DNA of 64,000 nucleotides from Eucommia ulmoides. Its lineage: Eukaryota > Streptophyta > Magnoliopsida > Garryales > Eucommiaceae. The DNA is taken from contig JAENRU010000279.1 of NCBI GenBank assembly GCA_016647705.1, positions 372,001 to 436,000 on the forward strand, written 5' to 3'. Of this stretch, positions 24,908 to 37,741 are shown in pieces. Under the pieces are notes generated by a model, which made no database searches, was not told where the DNA came from, and saw nothing but the letters and a program-made list of their open reading frames with translations. Made by a program: the position numbers and the translations under genes. Every line of letters starts with the position of its first letter. The stretch's first letter is position 1.

Positions 24908-27145
24908 TGAGTGTGTGCACAGTGGGAAGCCGGAGACGGAGCAGAGCGATCCAGGGGACGTGGCAATCGAACGATTAAGCCTCAATCCACTAGTTCCATG
25001 CATATATATATGTAATGCATAGATTAATAATAAAAAATCCCCCAAGAAAAGTCTAGAACCGAAGAGAGAAATCCAGAGAAAAAGAGAGAAAGGAAGAGAA
25101 AGAGAGAGACTCGCCGGCGATTGTTCTAGCACCGATCGTATGGGGTTCGCCGGCAGTGGGTTGCGTATGGCATCTGGGTGTGTGTGGTCGCTGTTCTATT
25201 AAACTGTTATGTGGTGAAAGTGTGTTTTGGAGCGTAGGTACTGTTGTGGGTGTTCGTCGGCGTGCATGTGTGTGTTTCCTGTTCGTCCAACGGTGGCGGT
25301 GCTGTGCAAGGTATGTGTGTGCTTTCCGTTTCCGGTTGGCGGTGTGGCCGTCGTTCGTTGTGGGTGTTTATGATCGGTAGGGGAGGTTTGTGCGTCCGCT
25401 GATATGATTAGCTCGATCAAGTGTATTTTGTTTGCCGGCGGTGTGAGCGGTTCAGCGTAGAGGTGTCTGTTCGATGGGGTTGCTATTCGTTTCGACAGTG
25501 GTTTGTGCGTGGCCGTCGTTCCTCGTGTGTTTGGGTGTGAGAGGTGTTGTTTGGCCGGCCGGTGGAGGAAGTGAGTAGGAATGGGCGTGATCGGAGCAGG
25601 GTCGGCGGCAACGAGATTTCAAACAAAAAAAAAAAAAAGGAAAAAAGAAAGAAAAAAGGGGGGGGGGGGGGGGGGGATTTGCAGAAATCACCCCAGGAAA
25701 ATTCAAAACCCATCTCGTGGCTACCAAACGATTCGGAAACAGATGAATTTCAATCAATTATTAATTTTCGTTAAATTAAATTTTATTTAGCGTTACAATT
25801 CCTAGAATCGTAATAATTTTGTAACAATTAATTAATTTTAATAACGTATACATAAAATAGTAACGATTCGGAGCGGAGAAAACCTAAATCAATTATTATT
25901 TTCGTTAAATTAAATTATTAGAATTAACGGTTTCGCAATCGTAATAGTAATCCTTGTAATCGTAATAATATGTTAATAATCACAAATCTAAATAAATTGC
26001 TACAATAAATATAAACGAGGCTAGATTGATAAAATAAATATCCTTTATAATAAAATAATTGGGGAATAGGAAATTACGGAACCTAGGGTCTGTATGGCAT
26101 GAATAGGTTATTTTATCTAAAATATCAATTTAGGTTCTGTCACTAATTGGTTCGCAGACACCGGAGCGCTGTAAAGAATAGTCGGTAAAGGTTTTTGGGA
26201 GCGAAGCATCCGGTGAGTGTACTGTCTTCTTACTAAACTATTTATATATATATATACATGTATGATGAAATATTGGTTTACTTAAACTGTACGATTTTAT
26301 AAATTATATGGATCAAGCAGGTATTTGGGTAAGTTGATAAAATGAATTTTTGGGGTATTGTGTTGGTTTCTAAAAGAGAGTGGATTTTATTTCTCCCCGT
26401 AAGGGGTGTGGATTCTTCCCATGGGATGTGGATAGTTCTCCCCGTAAGGGGTGTGGATTATAGTTCTCCCCAAAAAGGGTATGGATATTTCGTAGAAAGG
26501 CATTCCTACGGATGTTACGGTACCATTGCAACTACCGATCGTGAGGTTAAAACGATCACTATGCCTAGCCAGTGTGTGTTGTGGTGGCTTGAGATGTGTG
26601 TTTGAGATGTGATGTTTTTATTTATATTGGGTGATTTATTATTTATTATGGTGATTGATATTATTTTACTAAGATGGGTTGGAATGAAACTTATATTTAT
26701 TACTTTATTTTCACTGCTTATATTATGGAGAATTTTACTAGTTACGGGCTGTTTTTATACTTACGCTTGATCCATTTAGATGTTATAGAATGATTTATTA
26801 TTACAAAATATTTTTACTAAGAAGGTAGTACACTCGCAAGTGAAATGGCTAGGAGTCGGTCGGTCCCCTACTGGCGCTAAATAAAGTTATGCGGGTCATG
26901 CGATGGAGTCATTTGAGAGAAATTATGAGGCAAGGTGTAAAAGATGAATCTAAGCGAGATTCATGGGATTCGTTTGGTTGTTCTTATATTTGGTACAGTG
27001 TGTCCCTATCAGTTGGAATTAAGTATATGTTGTATAGATAATTTGTTTGTATATTGTCATATTGTGGTTGTCTAGTCAGTTAGGTGATGTCATGTTGACG
27101 TCATGCTGGCCCCATGGTGATGGGAGTCCGGGGTGAGCTGTGACA
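24523..27145 (+). mobile_element. Solo LTR of a Tekay-type element (2623 bp)
   Basis: Starts TGTAAGACCCCGAC and ends GCTGTGACA, flanked by the 5-bp target duplication TTCCC (24518-24522 and 27146-27150). No internal region is present, so it is a product of LTR-LTR recombination. It carries a (TA)n tract, a GC- and GT-rich middle, short CCCCGTAAGGGG stems (about 26392-26480) and the conserved stem GATCGT...ACGATC at 26537-26557. Confidence 0.93.
24815..24904. repeat. (TA)n microsatellite, 90 bp
   Basis: Uninterrupted TA dinucleotides inside the solo LTR, at the same relative place as the AT/GT microsatellites of the element A LTRs. Confidence 0.97.
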
Positions 27146-27150
27146 TTCCC

Positions 27151-27873
27151 CCCTGCTTTAGATCACATAATGGTATGATAAACTAAAACCCATATTCAAC
27201 TCTCTTTATTCCCAAACACAAGCTTACTATTCAAGCCCATCATTCGATTTCCAATTACCTAACATTTTATATGGGTGTGATGAGTTCAAGCCCATCATCT
27301 TTTATCTGTTATATCTACTTTATAGATCGTGGGCTAAACCATTCTCATCGTGTGTCTATGTGCATTTTGAGATTTACCAAATTGTACATTTAATCTTTTA
27401 AGTTTCACATTTATTTTAATCTTGCAAAATGGAAAACATTGTTAATAATTTTGAATGAAAATGGGTTGTACTCAACACATAATCTTCTAATTGGGATATC
27501 TCATCATTTCATCACTCTATAAAGCGTAAGACGTTTTCAAACATCGATTGATGCTCTCGTATTTTTATTTTTATGAATCGTTATTAGAAAAATATCAGGA
27601 GAAAATGTCTTTGGTTTAGTGAACTGATGAGATGATGAGTCCACTAATGTCTTTGATTTATTCATGCTTTCATTTTTTTTTTATGAATCATTACTAGAAA
27701 AATATCAGGAGACAATGTCTTTGGTTTAGTGGATTGATGAGATGATGATATATTGTCATTAAAAAGTCATGTGCTGGACACAATTTATTTTTCATAAAAA
27801 ATTATTAATATTATTTTTAATTTTGTAAAATTAAAATAAATATGAAACTTAGAAACAAATATATAATTTAACA
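27151..27873. other. AT-rich spacer with a 110-bp direct repeat
   Basis: No gene seen. A segment of about 70 bases containing AGAAAAATATCAGGAGA and TGATGAGATGATGA occurs twice, 110 bases apart (from about 27571 and 27681). Confidence 0.7.
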
Positions 27874-27883
27874 AATAGAGGAG

Positions 27884-29756
27884 GAGTTATTTACATTTAT
27901 AATATAAATTTAAAACAAAATTACTGAAATAGAACACTTTTCAACTTATTTACGGAAGTAGTGTTACCCGGGGTTTGGAACCTTGGGTTTGTGGGGCCGG
28001 CGGTATACCCGAGGTTCGGAACCCCAGGTATAGGAAAATAAAAATAAAAATTGGTATACTTTGTTATACCCGGGGTTTGGTACCCCGGGTATAACCCGAA
28101 TTTAAACAAAAAAAAAAAAAAAATCGTTTTTGCTTAAGAAATTTTTAAAATTTTCTGCAATTTTAAGTTGATTAAAGGTGGTCTATCGATATGTTAAATA
28201 AATCTATTTGTTTTTGTGCATAAATTAGGTTCAAAACATTATATAATGCTTTTTACAACACTAAAAATGGACAAGTGGATGAATTTTAAAAATCGCTAAA
28301 GTTGACCAGATGAGTTGTTTCGATAACGACAGAATTTTTTTGGGCAATTTAGAATTAACAAAAGATTGCATATCCGTAACAGAAATGAACCAAATTTTTT
28401 GTATATAAACTATGTTCATAACACTACATAACAAAACTTATAACACTAAAAACGGACAAATGGATGAATTTTAAATAATCGCCAAAGTTGATCAGACGAG
28501 TTGTTTCGATGACGATGCAATTTTTTTGAAAACTTTGAGTTAACAAAAAATGGTCATCTATCCGTAACAGAAATGATCCTGATTTTTTTGTATACAAATT
28601 ACGTTCATAACGCTAAATAATAAAATCAAAAATACCAAAAACGGATAAGGGAATATATGGTGTTGAGAGAAGAGAAAACTTATGTAAAATAATAGAAAAA
28701 GTTTGGATGGACATAACTTTACGCTCAATGGTCCGTTTGGGGTGATTTTTTTTTTTTTTTGATTTCAGGTATTTTTTTGAGATCTAGGCGTGGCAAATTG
28801 CCGTAGGCAGTTTGGTCCAGTATTTTTTCAAATAAAGCCCGTTTTCACCTTCAATTTTGGATTCGAAGTGTTTGGTGAATAAATTTGTAATCTTCGTTGC
28901 GAACGTGTGTCTTGTTCTGTTGATAAAATTGAAATCTTCAAAAGTCAGAGTGATGACTCAAATCAGACCCAACTTTTTAAAAAAAAATTGTTCCCAATGG
29001 ATCACTGAGTGTAAAGTTATGTCCATTCAAATATTGAAGAGCACTATAGTGTTTTTTGAAACGTTAAAGAGTAATAAAATGTTATGATAATAACCATTAT
29101 TTAAAAATTATTCCCTTATCCGTTTTTGGTATTCTCGATTTTATTATTTAGCGTTATGAATATAGTTTGTATACAAAAAAATCAGGATAATTTCTGTTAC
29201 GGATAGACGACCATTTTTTGTTAACTCAAAATTTTCAAAAAAAACTGCTTCGTCATCGAAATAACTCGTCTGATCAACTTTGGCGATTATTTAAAATTCA
29301 TCCACTTGTCCGTTTTTAGTGTTCTAAATTTTGTTATGTAGTGTTATGAATATAGTTTATATACAAAAAATTTGGTTCATTTCTGTTATGGACATGCAAT
29401 CTTTTGTTAATTCTAAATTACCGAAATTTAAACCACCGTTAATCAGTTTAAAGTTGTCAAAAATTTTAAAAATTTCTTGCGCAAAAATGATTTTTTTTTT
29501 TTTTTTTTAAATTCAGGTTATACCCGGGCTTTGGTACCCCGGGTTCTACATAGACCCGGGGTATCAAACCCTGGGTATAACGACGTATACCAATTTTTTT
29601 TTTTTCGTATACCCGGGGTTCAAAACCCCGAGTATATCGCCAGCCCCACAAATCCAGGGTTCCGAATTCCGGGTAGTACTATTTCCGTAAATAAATTGAA
29701 AAGTGTTCTATTTCAATAATTTTGTTTTAAATTTATATTATAAATGTAAACAACTC
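27884..29756. mobile_element. Mutator-like foldback element with very long inverted arms
   Basis: The ends read GAGTTATTTACATTTATAAT (left) and GAGTTGTTTACATTTATAAT (right, other strand). A 10-bp duplication AATAGAGGAG flanks it (27874-27883 and 29757-29766), within the 8-10 bp range of Mutator-like elements. The arms pair over roughly 27884-28760 and 29000-29756, leaving a loop of only about 240 bp. Each arm carries GC-rich palindromes (ACCCGGGG...CCCCGGGT) near its outer end and direct subrepeats about 184 bp long (near 28258, 28441 and 28625). No transposase is present. Confidence 0.88.
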
Positions 29757-30059
29757 AATAGAGGAGTCCATACAAACACCAATCTCTTGCTTTAGTGACC
29801 AAAAATAGAATTTTTTATTCGAGGAAGAACATATTTGCTCCTTATTTTTGTCAATCAATGTAGCAGCGGGCAAATGGGGCGGCGCTGCGGTTGTGAATCC
29901 AAGTAACGTAACCCAATCACCCTCCGCCCCACCACCTCTCCTTTTTTATTCCCTTCGCCATTACTACATAAATCACCGCTTCGTCTCCGATCACATTCAC
30001 ACATCGCCGATTGAATACTGCTGTTCACGATCGTTACACAGAGAGAGAGAGAGAGAGAA

Positions 30060-30269
30060 ATGTCGGACTGGGGGCCGGTGTTCGTGTCGGTGGTGCTGTT
30101 CGTGCTGCTGTCTCCGGGACTGCTGTTTCAGCTGCCGGGACGCCACCGCTGCGTCGAATTCGGGAACTTTCAGACCAGCGGCGCCGCCATCATGGTTCAC
30201 ACCTTGTTCTACTTCGCCCTCATCTGCGTCTTCTTGCTGGCCGTTAAACTTCATTTGTATCTCGGTTAG
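30060..30269 (+). CDS. DUF3339 small membrane protein, copy 1
   Basis: A single-exon gene for a 69-residue protein. The family signature is clear: MSDWGPV at the start, LFQLPG at about 23-28, VEFGNFQTSG at 32-41, then a second hydrophobic helix. Two membrane segments are predicted (about 8-24 and 45-63) joined by a polar loop. Plant DUF3339 proteins (PF11820) are about 68 residues long, so this is full length; their function is not established. The start follows a GA-rich 5' untranslated stretch (30041-30059) and is the only Met that gives the family N-terminus. Codon use is GC-rich compared with the flanks. The Mutator-like foldback element ends 304 bases before the start codon. The sister copy is at 51162-51371. 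Confidence 0.93.
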   Translation: MSDWGPVFVSVVLFVLLSPGLLFQLPGRHRCVEFGNFQTSGAAIMVHTLFYFALICVFLLAVKLHLYLG

Positions 30270-30392
30270 TTCATCATTGTGCAGTGAGCGAGCCAATTTG
30301 AGGATGAAAATGGCTTCTTCATTTTCTACTTCTGGGACTCTTTAACCTGTTTGATGGAAATCACATTTTGTATTTTCTTGTGACAGTTTACG

Positions 30393-30398
30393 AATAAA
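30393..30398 (+). terminator. Poly(A) signal of DUF3339 copy 1
   Basis: AATAAA 124 bases after the stop codon, followed by T-rich sequence and an ATT microsatellite (30418-30437). Confidence 0.55.
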
Positions 30399-30419
30399 AG
30401 ATAATATCTTTGGTGCATT

Positions 30420-31829
30420 ATTATTATTATTATTATTTTCGTTTTCTTTTTAAGGTGAGACCTGCAAGTTACAGTTTATGCACTAATCAATTAATCATTC
30501 CTATGGATAATTTAAAGATCCGCTCTCCCACACCAGTCTGGTATATTAGGATCAAATTCATGATGTTTATAAACATGAATTTTTTTAAAGAGATCTAACT
30601 TAAAATTATATCATGTTAATGTTAAGTAGAGTAATTATTTTAGCTTATATACGGTCCAATTGAATTTTTTAGGAGATCCAACTTAAAATTATATGATGCT
30701 AAGTGAAGTAATTCTTTTGGCTTATATGAGGATCCTAACTAATCTTTTAAGTGTAACTTTTCGATTAGTACGGATGATTTGATACCAATAGGAGCGAATT
30801 CGCATAACATTGACTCTGATACCTTATTAAAAGATTGCAACTTAAAATTATATGGTATTACGTGAAGTAATTTTTTTTACCAATATAGTAGTCTGAGTAT
30901 TTTTAAGAAATCAATGTGTGATAAAAATCTACCACAATTATTTTCTAACTCGAGAGATTTTGTAAATTTTAGTATGGAAGAATGAACTTTTCGAAAAATG
31001 TGAGAGTTTTTTTGGTACCAAAGGTAAATCCATAAAATTTGTTACTGTAATAGTTAGATGAAAAATAATACGACATCCATATATATACCTGCATTTGTCT
31101 TCTTGAAATTTGTCTAAGCATCAAAGCATATTTAGGCTCGGATATTAATCTGATTGAGAGAAAGGGCCACGAGTCATTAGTTCAACTAGTGGGTCAAGTG
31201 GTTGAACTAAAATTAAAATTAATATGGAAAATTTGGTGAAATGTCCTATTTTATAAGACAATCACTCTGCGAGATCTTGTAACAGTAATTTTTAAACACA
31301 TGATATAGTCTTTAGGAAGTAATTTTTTGAGTTTTGAGACCTTTCAACCAGATTCTCAATTAATATTAACATTCATTTGAATTACATTGTGTGTTAACAT
31401 ATATAATTGTTTACACCATATTTATCAAGAGGGTGATAGTTCAAATGGTTTTATTTTAAGCCTAGTCTTGATCCTAGGCTCAAAACTTCATCTCTCAAAT
31501 GATTTGGCTTTCATGTTTCGACCATCTTGTTTATTTTTGGGTTAAGTTAAAACAGTCTCGATCAACCGAGTCAATATCGAGATTGACTGGGTTGATTGTA
31601 CTTTCGGTCTAACAAATGAACCAGACAAATGTATCAAAGTATCGTTCACATGTGTTCTCACTGGTCAATATATGAGTTTGCTCATAAAATAGATAATGTC
31701 TTATTCAAATAAAGGTTAATATAGTAGTTGAATACCACCGTTGATTTTGTATACAAGTTCAAAAGTAGTAGTAATACATAAAAGCTAAGCTTAACACTAA
31801 GCTAAGCAATGTGTATTAAGACTCTTAAT
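30420..31829. other. Intergenic AT-rich region with a three-copy dispersed repeat
   Basis: No gene seen. A segment close to ACTTAAAATTATATGATG followed by a variant of TAAGTGAAGTAATT occurs three times (about 30597, 30680 and 30840). It may be debris of a repeated element; no ends were found. Confidence 0.5.
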
Positions 31830-34699
31830 TGAGTTTTCAAATTAGTATTGTTGGTGTCGGAAAATGGTGTTCACCCATATTATGGTCTAATCAAAATCCA
31901 TGTGGAGAGTTATTAGTGATCTGGAGGTTGTCTTTGGTGGAGGAAAATCTTTTGTGTCCTTTGTCCATGAATCTACGGGCTAATCGAGCTAACCTGAATG
32001 TTGTCCGGCAAATGTTAGAAGTTTTACCATTCTAGATTTCTTATGGAGTTTTGTTAAACCCTTTACGATTTGATACCCGATTCACCACATGACAAACTGT
32101 ACTTACTACTTCGGCCCAGAAGTAGGTTGGTAAATGATTTTCATTAAGCATTGTTTTGGTCATTTCTTGAAGCGTCATGTTCTTCATTTCTACTACACCA
32201 TTTTGTTCTGGTGATCTTGGTGTAAAGAAGTTATGAGCATAACCATGCTCATCACAGTAACTATAACATCATCATTCTTAAACTCTCTTCCTTTGTCACT
32301 ACGAATATTAATAATAGAACATTACTTCTCATTTTGAACACGTTTACAAAATTTAGCAAATACAAAAGCAACCTCATTTTTCTTAATAAGGAAAAACACC
32401 CGGGTAAGTCTAGAATAATCATCAACTATTATGAAGGCATAAAACTTACCACTAAGACTAGCAACATAATTTGGTCCAAATAAATCAAGATGCAACAATT
32501 CAAGACATCTAGACGTGGACGTGTGCATCTTTTTCTTAAATGATGATTTGGACTGTTTACCTAATTGACATGCATCACATACTTTATCTTTCACAAATTG
32601 CAAATTAGGTAAGTCATATACGAGACTCTTCTTAGATAATTTAGAAATTAGTTCCATACTAGCATGCCCAAGTCTCCTATGCCATAACCATCTATTTTCA
32701 GATAAAGTATTCAAACAGGATAAATTTTGAGAAGTAAAATTATCAAATGAGCAGGTATAAATATTCTCAAAACGTGATGCAACTAACAAGATACCACTAT
32801 CATGACCATTTTTAATGATGCATTTATCATGATCAAATATCACATTATAACCCTTATCACATAATTAATTAATACTAAGCAAGTTATATTTGAGTCCATC
32901 AACTAGTAACACATCTTTAATAATAGTAGTACCATTACCGATATTATCTATACCGATAATTTTACCCTTTATGTTATCTCTAAAAGTCACATGACCTCCA
33001 TTCTTAGGTGTCAAAAATGTGAATTTTGATTTATCTCCCGTCATGTGTTAAGAACAACCGCTGTCTAGGAACCATTTGTCCTTACTTTTTGATACTTTTA
33101 GAATAACCTGCAAGGAACACCTCAAATAGTTCTTAAGTAGTACCTAGTCTAAGTGGGTCCGATCTTGTTAGTCGGGACAATTTTAGTTCTTTTTTGAATC
33201 CAATTTTGTCTACAATTAGGTATTTTAGCAAAACATTTACGAATAGTATGCCCCCAAAACATTACATTTAAAACATCTAATAAGATCCTTAGTTTTAGAA
33301 AAGAATTTTTGAAAACATTTTTGTTTAAGATTTTTCTGAAATCCAATACCGGCTTTATCAAAAATACCACGCGAACTTTCCAAAAACATTTTCAAGTTAT
33401 TCTCACCGCCGGTGAATTTGAAAACAATTGAATGTAAATCCGACATCTTGGTTTTTAATTAATTATTTTCATATTCGTAGTCCATTACTTGCTTGTTTAA
33501 TATATTAATTATACTTTGAAGGGCATTTATTTTAGAACACTGATTTTTATAATCATGCAAAAGTTCTTGATAAATATCAAATAATTCATCAAAATTTAAA
33601 GGACAAGAACTTGAATATTTTGTTACCTCACCACCAATGGTCATCAATGTAAACATGAACATTTATTCACCTTCTGATTTTTGAAACTACTTGATTCTGT
33701 ATCATCCTAAGCAGCCTTCATAGACTTCTTCTTGCTCTTCTTTCCTTTCTTCTTCTTCTCTTTTTCTTTATCCTTCTTCAGTTCGGGACAATCAGTTTGA
33801 AAGTGACCGGTCTTGTGACAGTTGTAACATTCTATATTGTTCATGTTGACGTTTCTTCTCTCACGGAATATACGCCGAGTCATTCTTCTAAAATTCTTTG
33901 TGAGAAGCGCTACGTCATTCGTTTGCTCATTGTCAAGACTTTCACCACCACTGTCATCCTCTTCTTCAATTTTCTGATCATTTAGCGCCAATGATTTCCT
34001 CTTACTATTTCTGGTGTCATCCTTATATCCTTTAATCACCATTTCATGAGTCATCAAATTGCCTATGAGATCATTAATTTCGTATTTGCCAAGATCCTTA
34101 ACTTCCTCAATTGCAGTTACCTTCGACTCCCATACTTTTGTCAAAGATCTTAAGACCTTTCGAACTCTATCTTCCATGGAGCATGGCTTTCCAAGTTGAC
34201 TCAAGTGATTGCAAATGTTGTTGAAATGAATATACATCTCTTGAATCGATTCAGTTTTTTCTATTATGAATAATTCAAATTTTCTCATAAGAGCGTTGAT
34301 TTTTTATGGCTTCACTTGACTTGTCCCTTCGTGAGTAACTTGTAACTTGTTCCACATCTCCTTTGCTAATTTACAACCTGAAGCTCTCGAGTATTCATTA
34401 GCATCCAAAGAACAAAATAAACTATTAATAGCTTGAGAGTTCATAGAAAGTTTCTGCTTATCAGAAGCAGTTAGCTGCTCTTTCTTATTCTCGACTCCGT
34501 TTTCCATTAGAACAAACGGACAATCCTTGATTGTTAGCCACACATTATAATTTGTGACCTGAAGGAAAACTATCATTATGTCTTTCCAAAATGAATAATT
34601 TTCACCTACAAACAACGATGGTCGATGCATAGACTGCCCTTCAGCTATTGTGCCTATTACGTGCGCCATGTGATCTTTGTTAGCTAAGTGTGTCGAGCT

Positions 34700-35497
34700 T
34701 GATGAGGGTATTTTTGGGCACCTCTGAGTCAGCACTTGAGATCCAGCCACGTGTCAACCCTCGCAATGACAGGGACGCATTCCGAAATCCACAAATGCCA
34801 CACTGGAGCATACGCCGACCACGGCTCCTCCCTGGAACCTTATTTACATCCAAGGAGGAGCGAGGAGCCCTGCTGGGACGTGTCGCTCTGAGCTCTGCGC
34901 TGTGCCCTGGGTAGTCAGTTTCAGGGACTCAGCCGTTCACCTTGACCGGCTCCCATTTTCACCTTATTTCTTCTCCAAGACTCCACGGATCTCCGCTCTC
35001 CTCCACTATCTTATCACCGCAGGCTTGACAAAGGCCCGCGGGCTTCGCTAAATTGGCCCAAAAGCCCAAGCCCAACGATTATCTCCTAAACGCCTCAGAT
35101 TATCGGCTAAACACAGGGTTTTGACTACTTAACCGTGTTTAGACCCGACTAATCATCTCCAACGCCTATATATATCGAGGGCTATATCAGCCAGAGGTAT
35201 GCTTTAATGACTTACATTACGTGCGAGTTCATTTGTTTCCTTACTATATTCTGTACATTTTCTCTCTGAGCACTGATTACCACGCCAGAGGGGCTTCACC
35301 GGGATAAACCCCAGTCTGAGCCTTTTGCACGTACACTCCCTGAGGAGCAGGACTCTGGACACAGCAGGTCAGTCCTCCTAGGACCCAGCACAGCTCGCTC
35401 GAGGACTTTTCAATCGACGACTCCACCTCAGCAAGAGGACCCACCTGTCATCCGACTGGACCATACTCAAGGTGTGTACCAGTTTTATGCACCAACA
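34700..35497 (+). mobile_element. Solo LTR, Tat type (798 bp), only in copy A
   Basis: Starts TGATGAGGG and ends CACCAACA, flanked by the 5-bp target duplication GAGCT (34695-34699 and 35498-35502). Copy B has the empty site with a single GAGCT (41523-41527). It contains a TATA-like CTATATATATCG (about 35166) and a GCTGATT...CACGCCAGAGG stretch like the neighbouring Tat LTRs. Confidence 0.93.
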
Positions 35498-35522
35498 GAG
35501 CTAAATCAGCTTTGATACCAAT

Positions 35523-37741
35523 TGTTGGCCCAGTAAGACCCAAAAGAGGGGTGAATTGAGTAATATTAAAAATTATTAGAATATAACACTTCAAAAAATC
35601 AAACAATTAATTTTATCCTAAAATTAATTATTATCTTTATAGCAGCGGATATGTATTATCAACTAAGTGCACACCCAAATAACAAAATATAAACAATATA
35701 AATAATGCAGTACACAGAAATTTATATTGATTCACCAAGCTACTCTTGGCTAATCTAGTCCCCTGAGCTCCGCGGAGAGTCGCATCCACTAAACTCAAGA
35801 TCTCTTTAAAGGTAGGAACCAAACTCTCACAATGATTCTTTTCACAGGCTCAGAATCAATATTTACAATTCATTTTCACAGGTTAAGGAATAACCTCTAT
35901 CTCTTTATCCAGCAGAAGATTAACTTAATTCTATTACATGGAGAATCATGACTTAATTCTTTTTATACCGTAGGCTTAAGAGTTAAATCTCACACAAACA
36001 TGCTCCCAATATCCTTTTACCCGGTAAAGATTGAACTGTTACAATTCACTCACAATTCTATAAAGGAAGAATTAAAACTTAATCTTTTTATACTTTAGGT
36101 AAATATCAAAACCTCAATCTCTTTACCGAAAGAGATTGAAATCAGCTACCACTTATTAGATACTCCCAATAGTATCTAATCCGACACTCAACTCACCAAT
36201 TACAAAAATTGATAAGTTATTTCCACTCGGAGCTTCTACCACCCCAAATTAATTTGAACTCAATTTATATCCTGATACTACCGATAGAAATAAAGTGAAG
36301 AAATTCAAAATCTGATTTTAAACAAAAAAACGGGTAACAAGCAATTTAGCATGTAATCATATTTTCTAAAGAAATTATTTCAAAAAATATTTTTCAATCA
36401 AAATTCGGAAAACAATTTCAAAGATCAACTTCCAAGAAAATAATAATAATAGCAAATAAGCAAATAATTTGGAACAATCTCACCAGGAATCCACCGAAAG
36501 GATATTGATTAGAATAACAAAGACACTTCAGATCGATAGTAGTAATAATCCACAACAAACGTTTCTCAAAAACAAATCTTAAGAAAGATCTCCTACTGCA
36601 CTCAGTATGATTACTCTTAGAAAATACGAGAGCTGAATAACTCAGAATGGTTGGGATTATCTTAATTAATTAAAACTTTAAAAACCCACATTTACTTATA
36701 GGGGATTATATCAAGCCCTCTAACGGCTAGTTCTCACATATCATGACAAATAATTATTTGCCCCCTTATATCATTAAGACTTAATCCTGGTATAATTCAA
36801 TTAAATATATCTCTTAAAACATTCAATTTAATCCCTCAAACTTTTACTCAAACTCAATTAGATAAGATATAAAGAATTTCATGTACCAAATTGAGAAATA
36901 TCAAAAATACTTGAACCATATCTATAAGGATATTTAAATATTAATTAAATAGCTCAAAATATATTAGATCCCTAATATATCTTGCATATCTTAACCATAA
37001 ACGGCTAGTAACAGCTACTGTTTGAATAAAATTTGAAATTCCATAAATCTTGAAACAGATCCATCTGTCGACCGCCCGATTCAGGATGTTGCCAAGCCAA
37101 AAATCCTTCACCCATCGATTGACCGCCCATACTTCTTCTGTCGACCGGACGATTCAGAGAGTTACACAAGTCGACTCACCTGTCGACCGAAAGATTTAAA
37201 GACTTCCTCTTTTGGCCATAGGTCGACTTACCTGTCGACCAAACAATCCATCAACTTCTCCTTTTAAGCATCTGTTGACCGACCAATCGATTGCTCAAGT
37301 TGAAACATCTCTCCTTAATCCGATTTTAATTTATTTTCTTTGATGTTTTCACCTCTTTAACTGATTTATTTTTTCGGTTAGCTCTACTAAAATCTTAAAT
37401 TTAATTTTAATCAATTATCTTTATTTCTTTTTCAATTACACATAGGAGCAAATAATTTAACTAATTAGGATCCTATAAAAAACACACATAATTTTGAAAA
37501 ATATTTTGTGTCGTGTGTGATCCTAATCGGAATACATTAAGAATTAAAATTTAACCTGAGTTGTTTTTCCTAGGTTCTTCAATTGCTTCAAACTCTTAAT
37601 CTTCCATCATCTTTAACATTGTCACAATATCTTCATGATCATTTTCATCACTGGAACTAATAAATTGAAACACTCAATAAAATCGTTAGTTCCACAAAAA
37701 ATATCAACATTTAATTGTTCGTTAAAATTTTAGGATCAACA
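35523..37741 (-). repeat. SIRE LTR, copy A
   Basis: On the plus strand it starts TGTTGGCCCAG and ends GGATCAACA; 2219 bp. Near 37065-37290 it carries about seven copies of a TGTCGACCG-type motif. It matches 41548-43905. Confidence 0.85.

Larger units (their letters stand above)
31830..37741 (-). mobile_element. SIRE-type Ty1/copia element, copy A (fossil, partial)
   Basis: Minus strand. From its 5' end: LTR 37741-35523, primer site region reading TTGGTATCAAAGC (about 35522-35510), gag (34750-33707, with FVGENYSFWKD-type text and a CYNCHKTGHFQTDC knuckle), a spacer region (33662-33150), then the pre-integrase and integrase (32843 to about 31840, WHRRLGHASM, CDACQLGKQ). The gag text and the long LTR fit the SIRE/Maximus lineage. 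A Tat-type solo LTR (34700-35497) is inserted between gag and the LTR. Broken, with many breaks; no second LTR is seen in the window. Confidence 0.85.

Noticed and set aside
25156-25790. Open frames on both strands, one with long Lys/Gly runs
   Set aside because: They lie inside the solo LTR 24523-27145; the runs come from poly-A and poly-G tracts.
28857-29087. 76-codon frame in the foldback element
   Set aside because: It covers the loop and right arm, with no domain and no transposase motif.
29848-30345. Longer frames overlapping DUF3339 copy 1, up to 165 codons
   Set aside because: Shadow frames of a GC-rich real gene; only the 69-aa frame shows family conservation.
31829-32035. 68-codon plus-strand frame
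   Set aside because: Antisense to the SIRE integrase tail.
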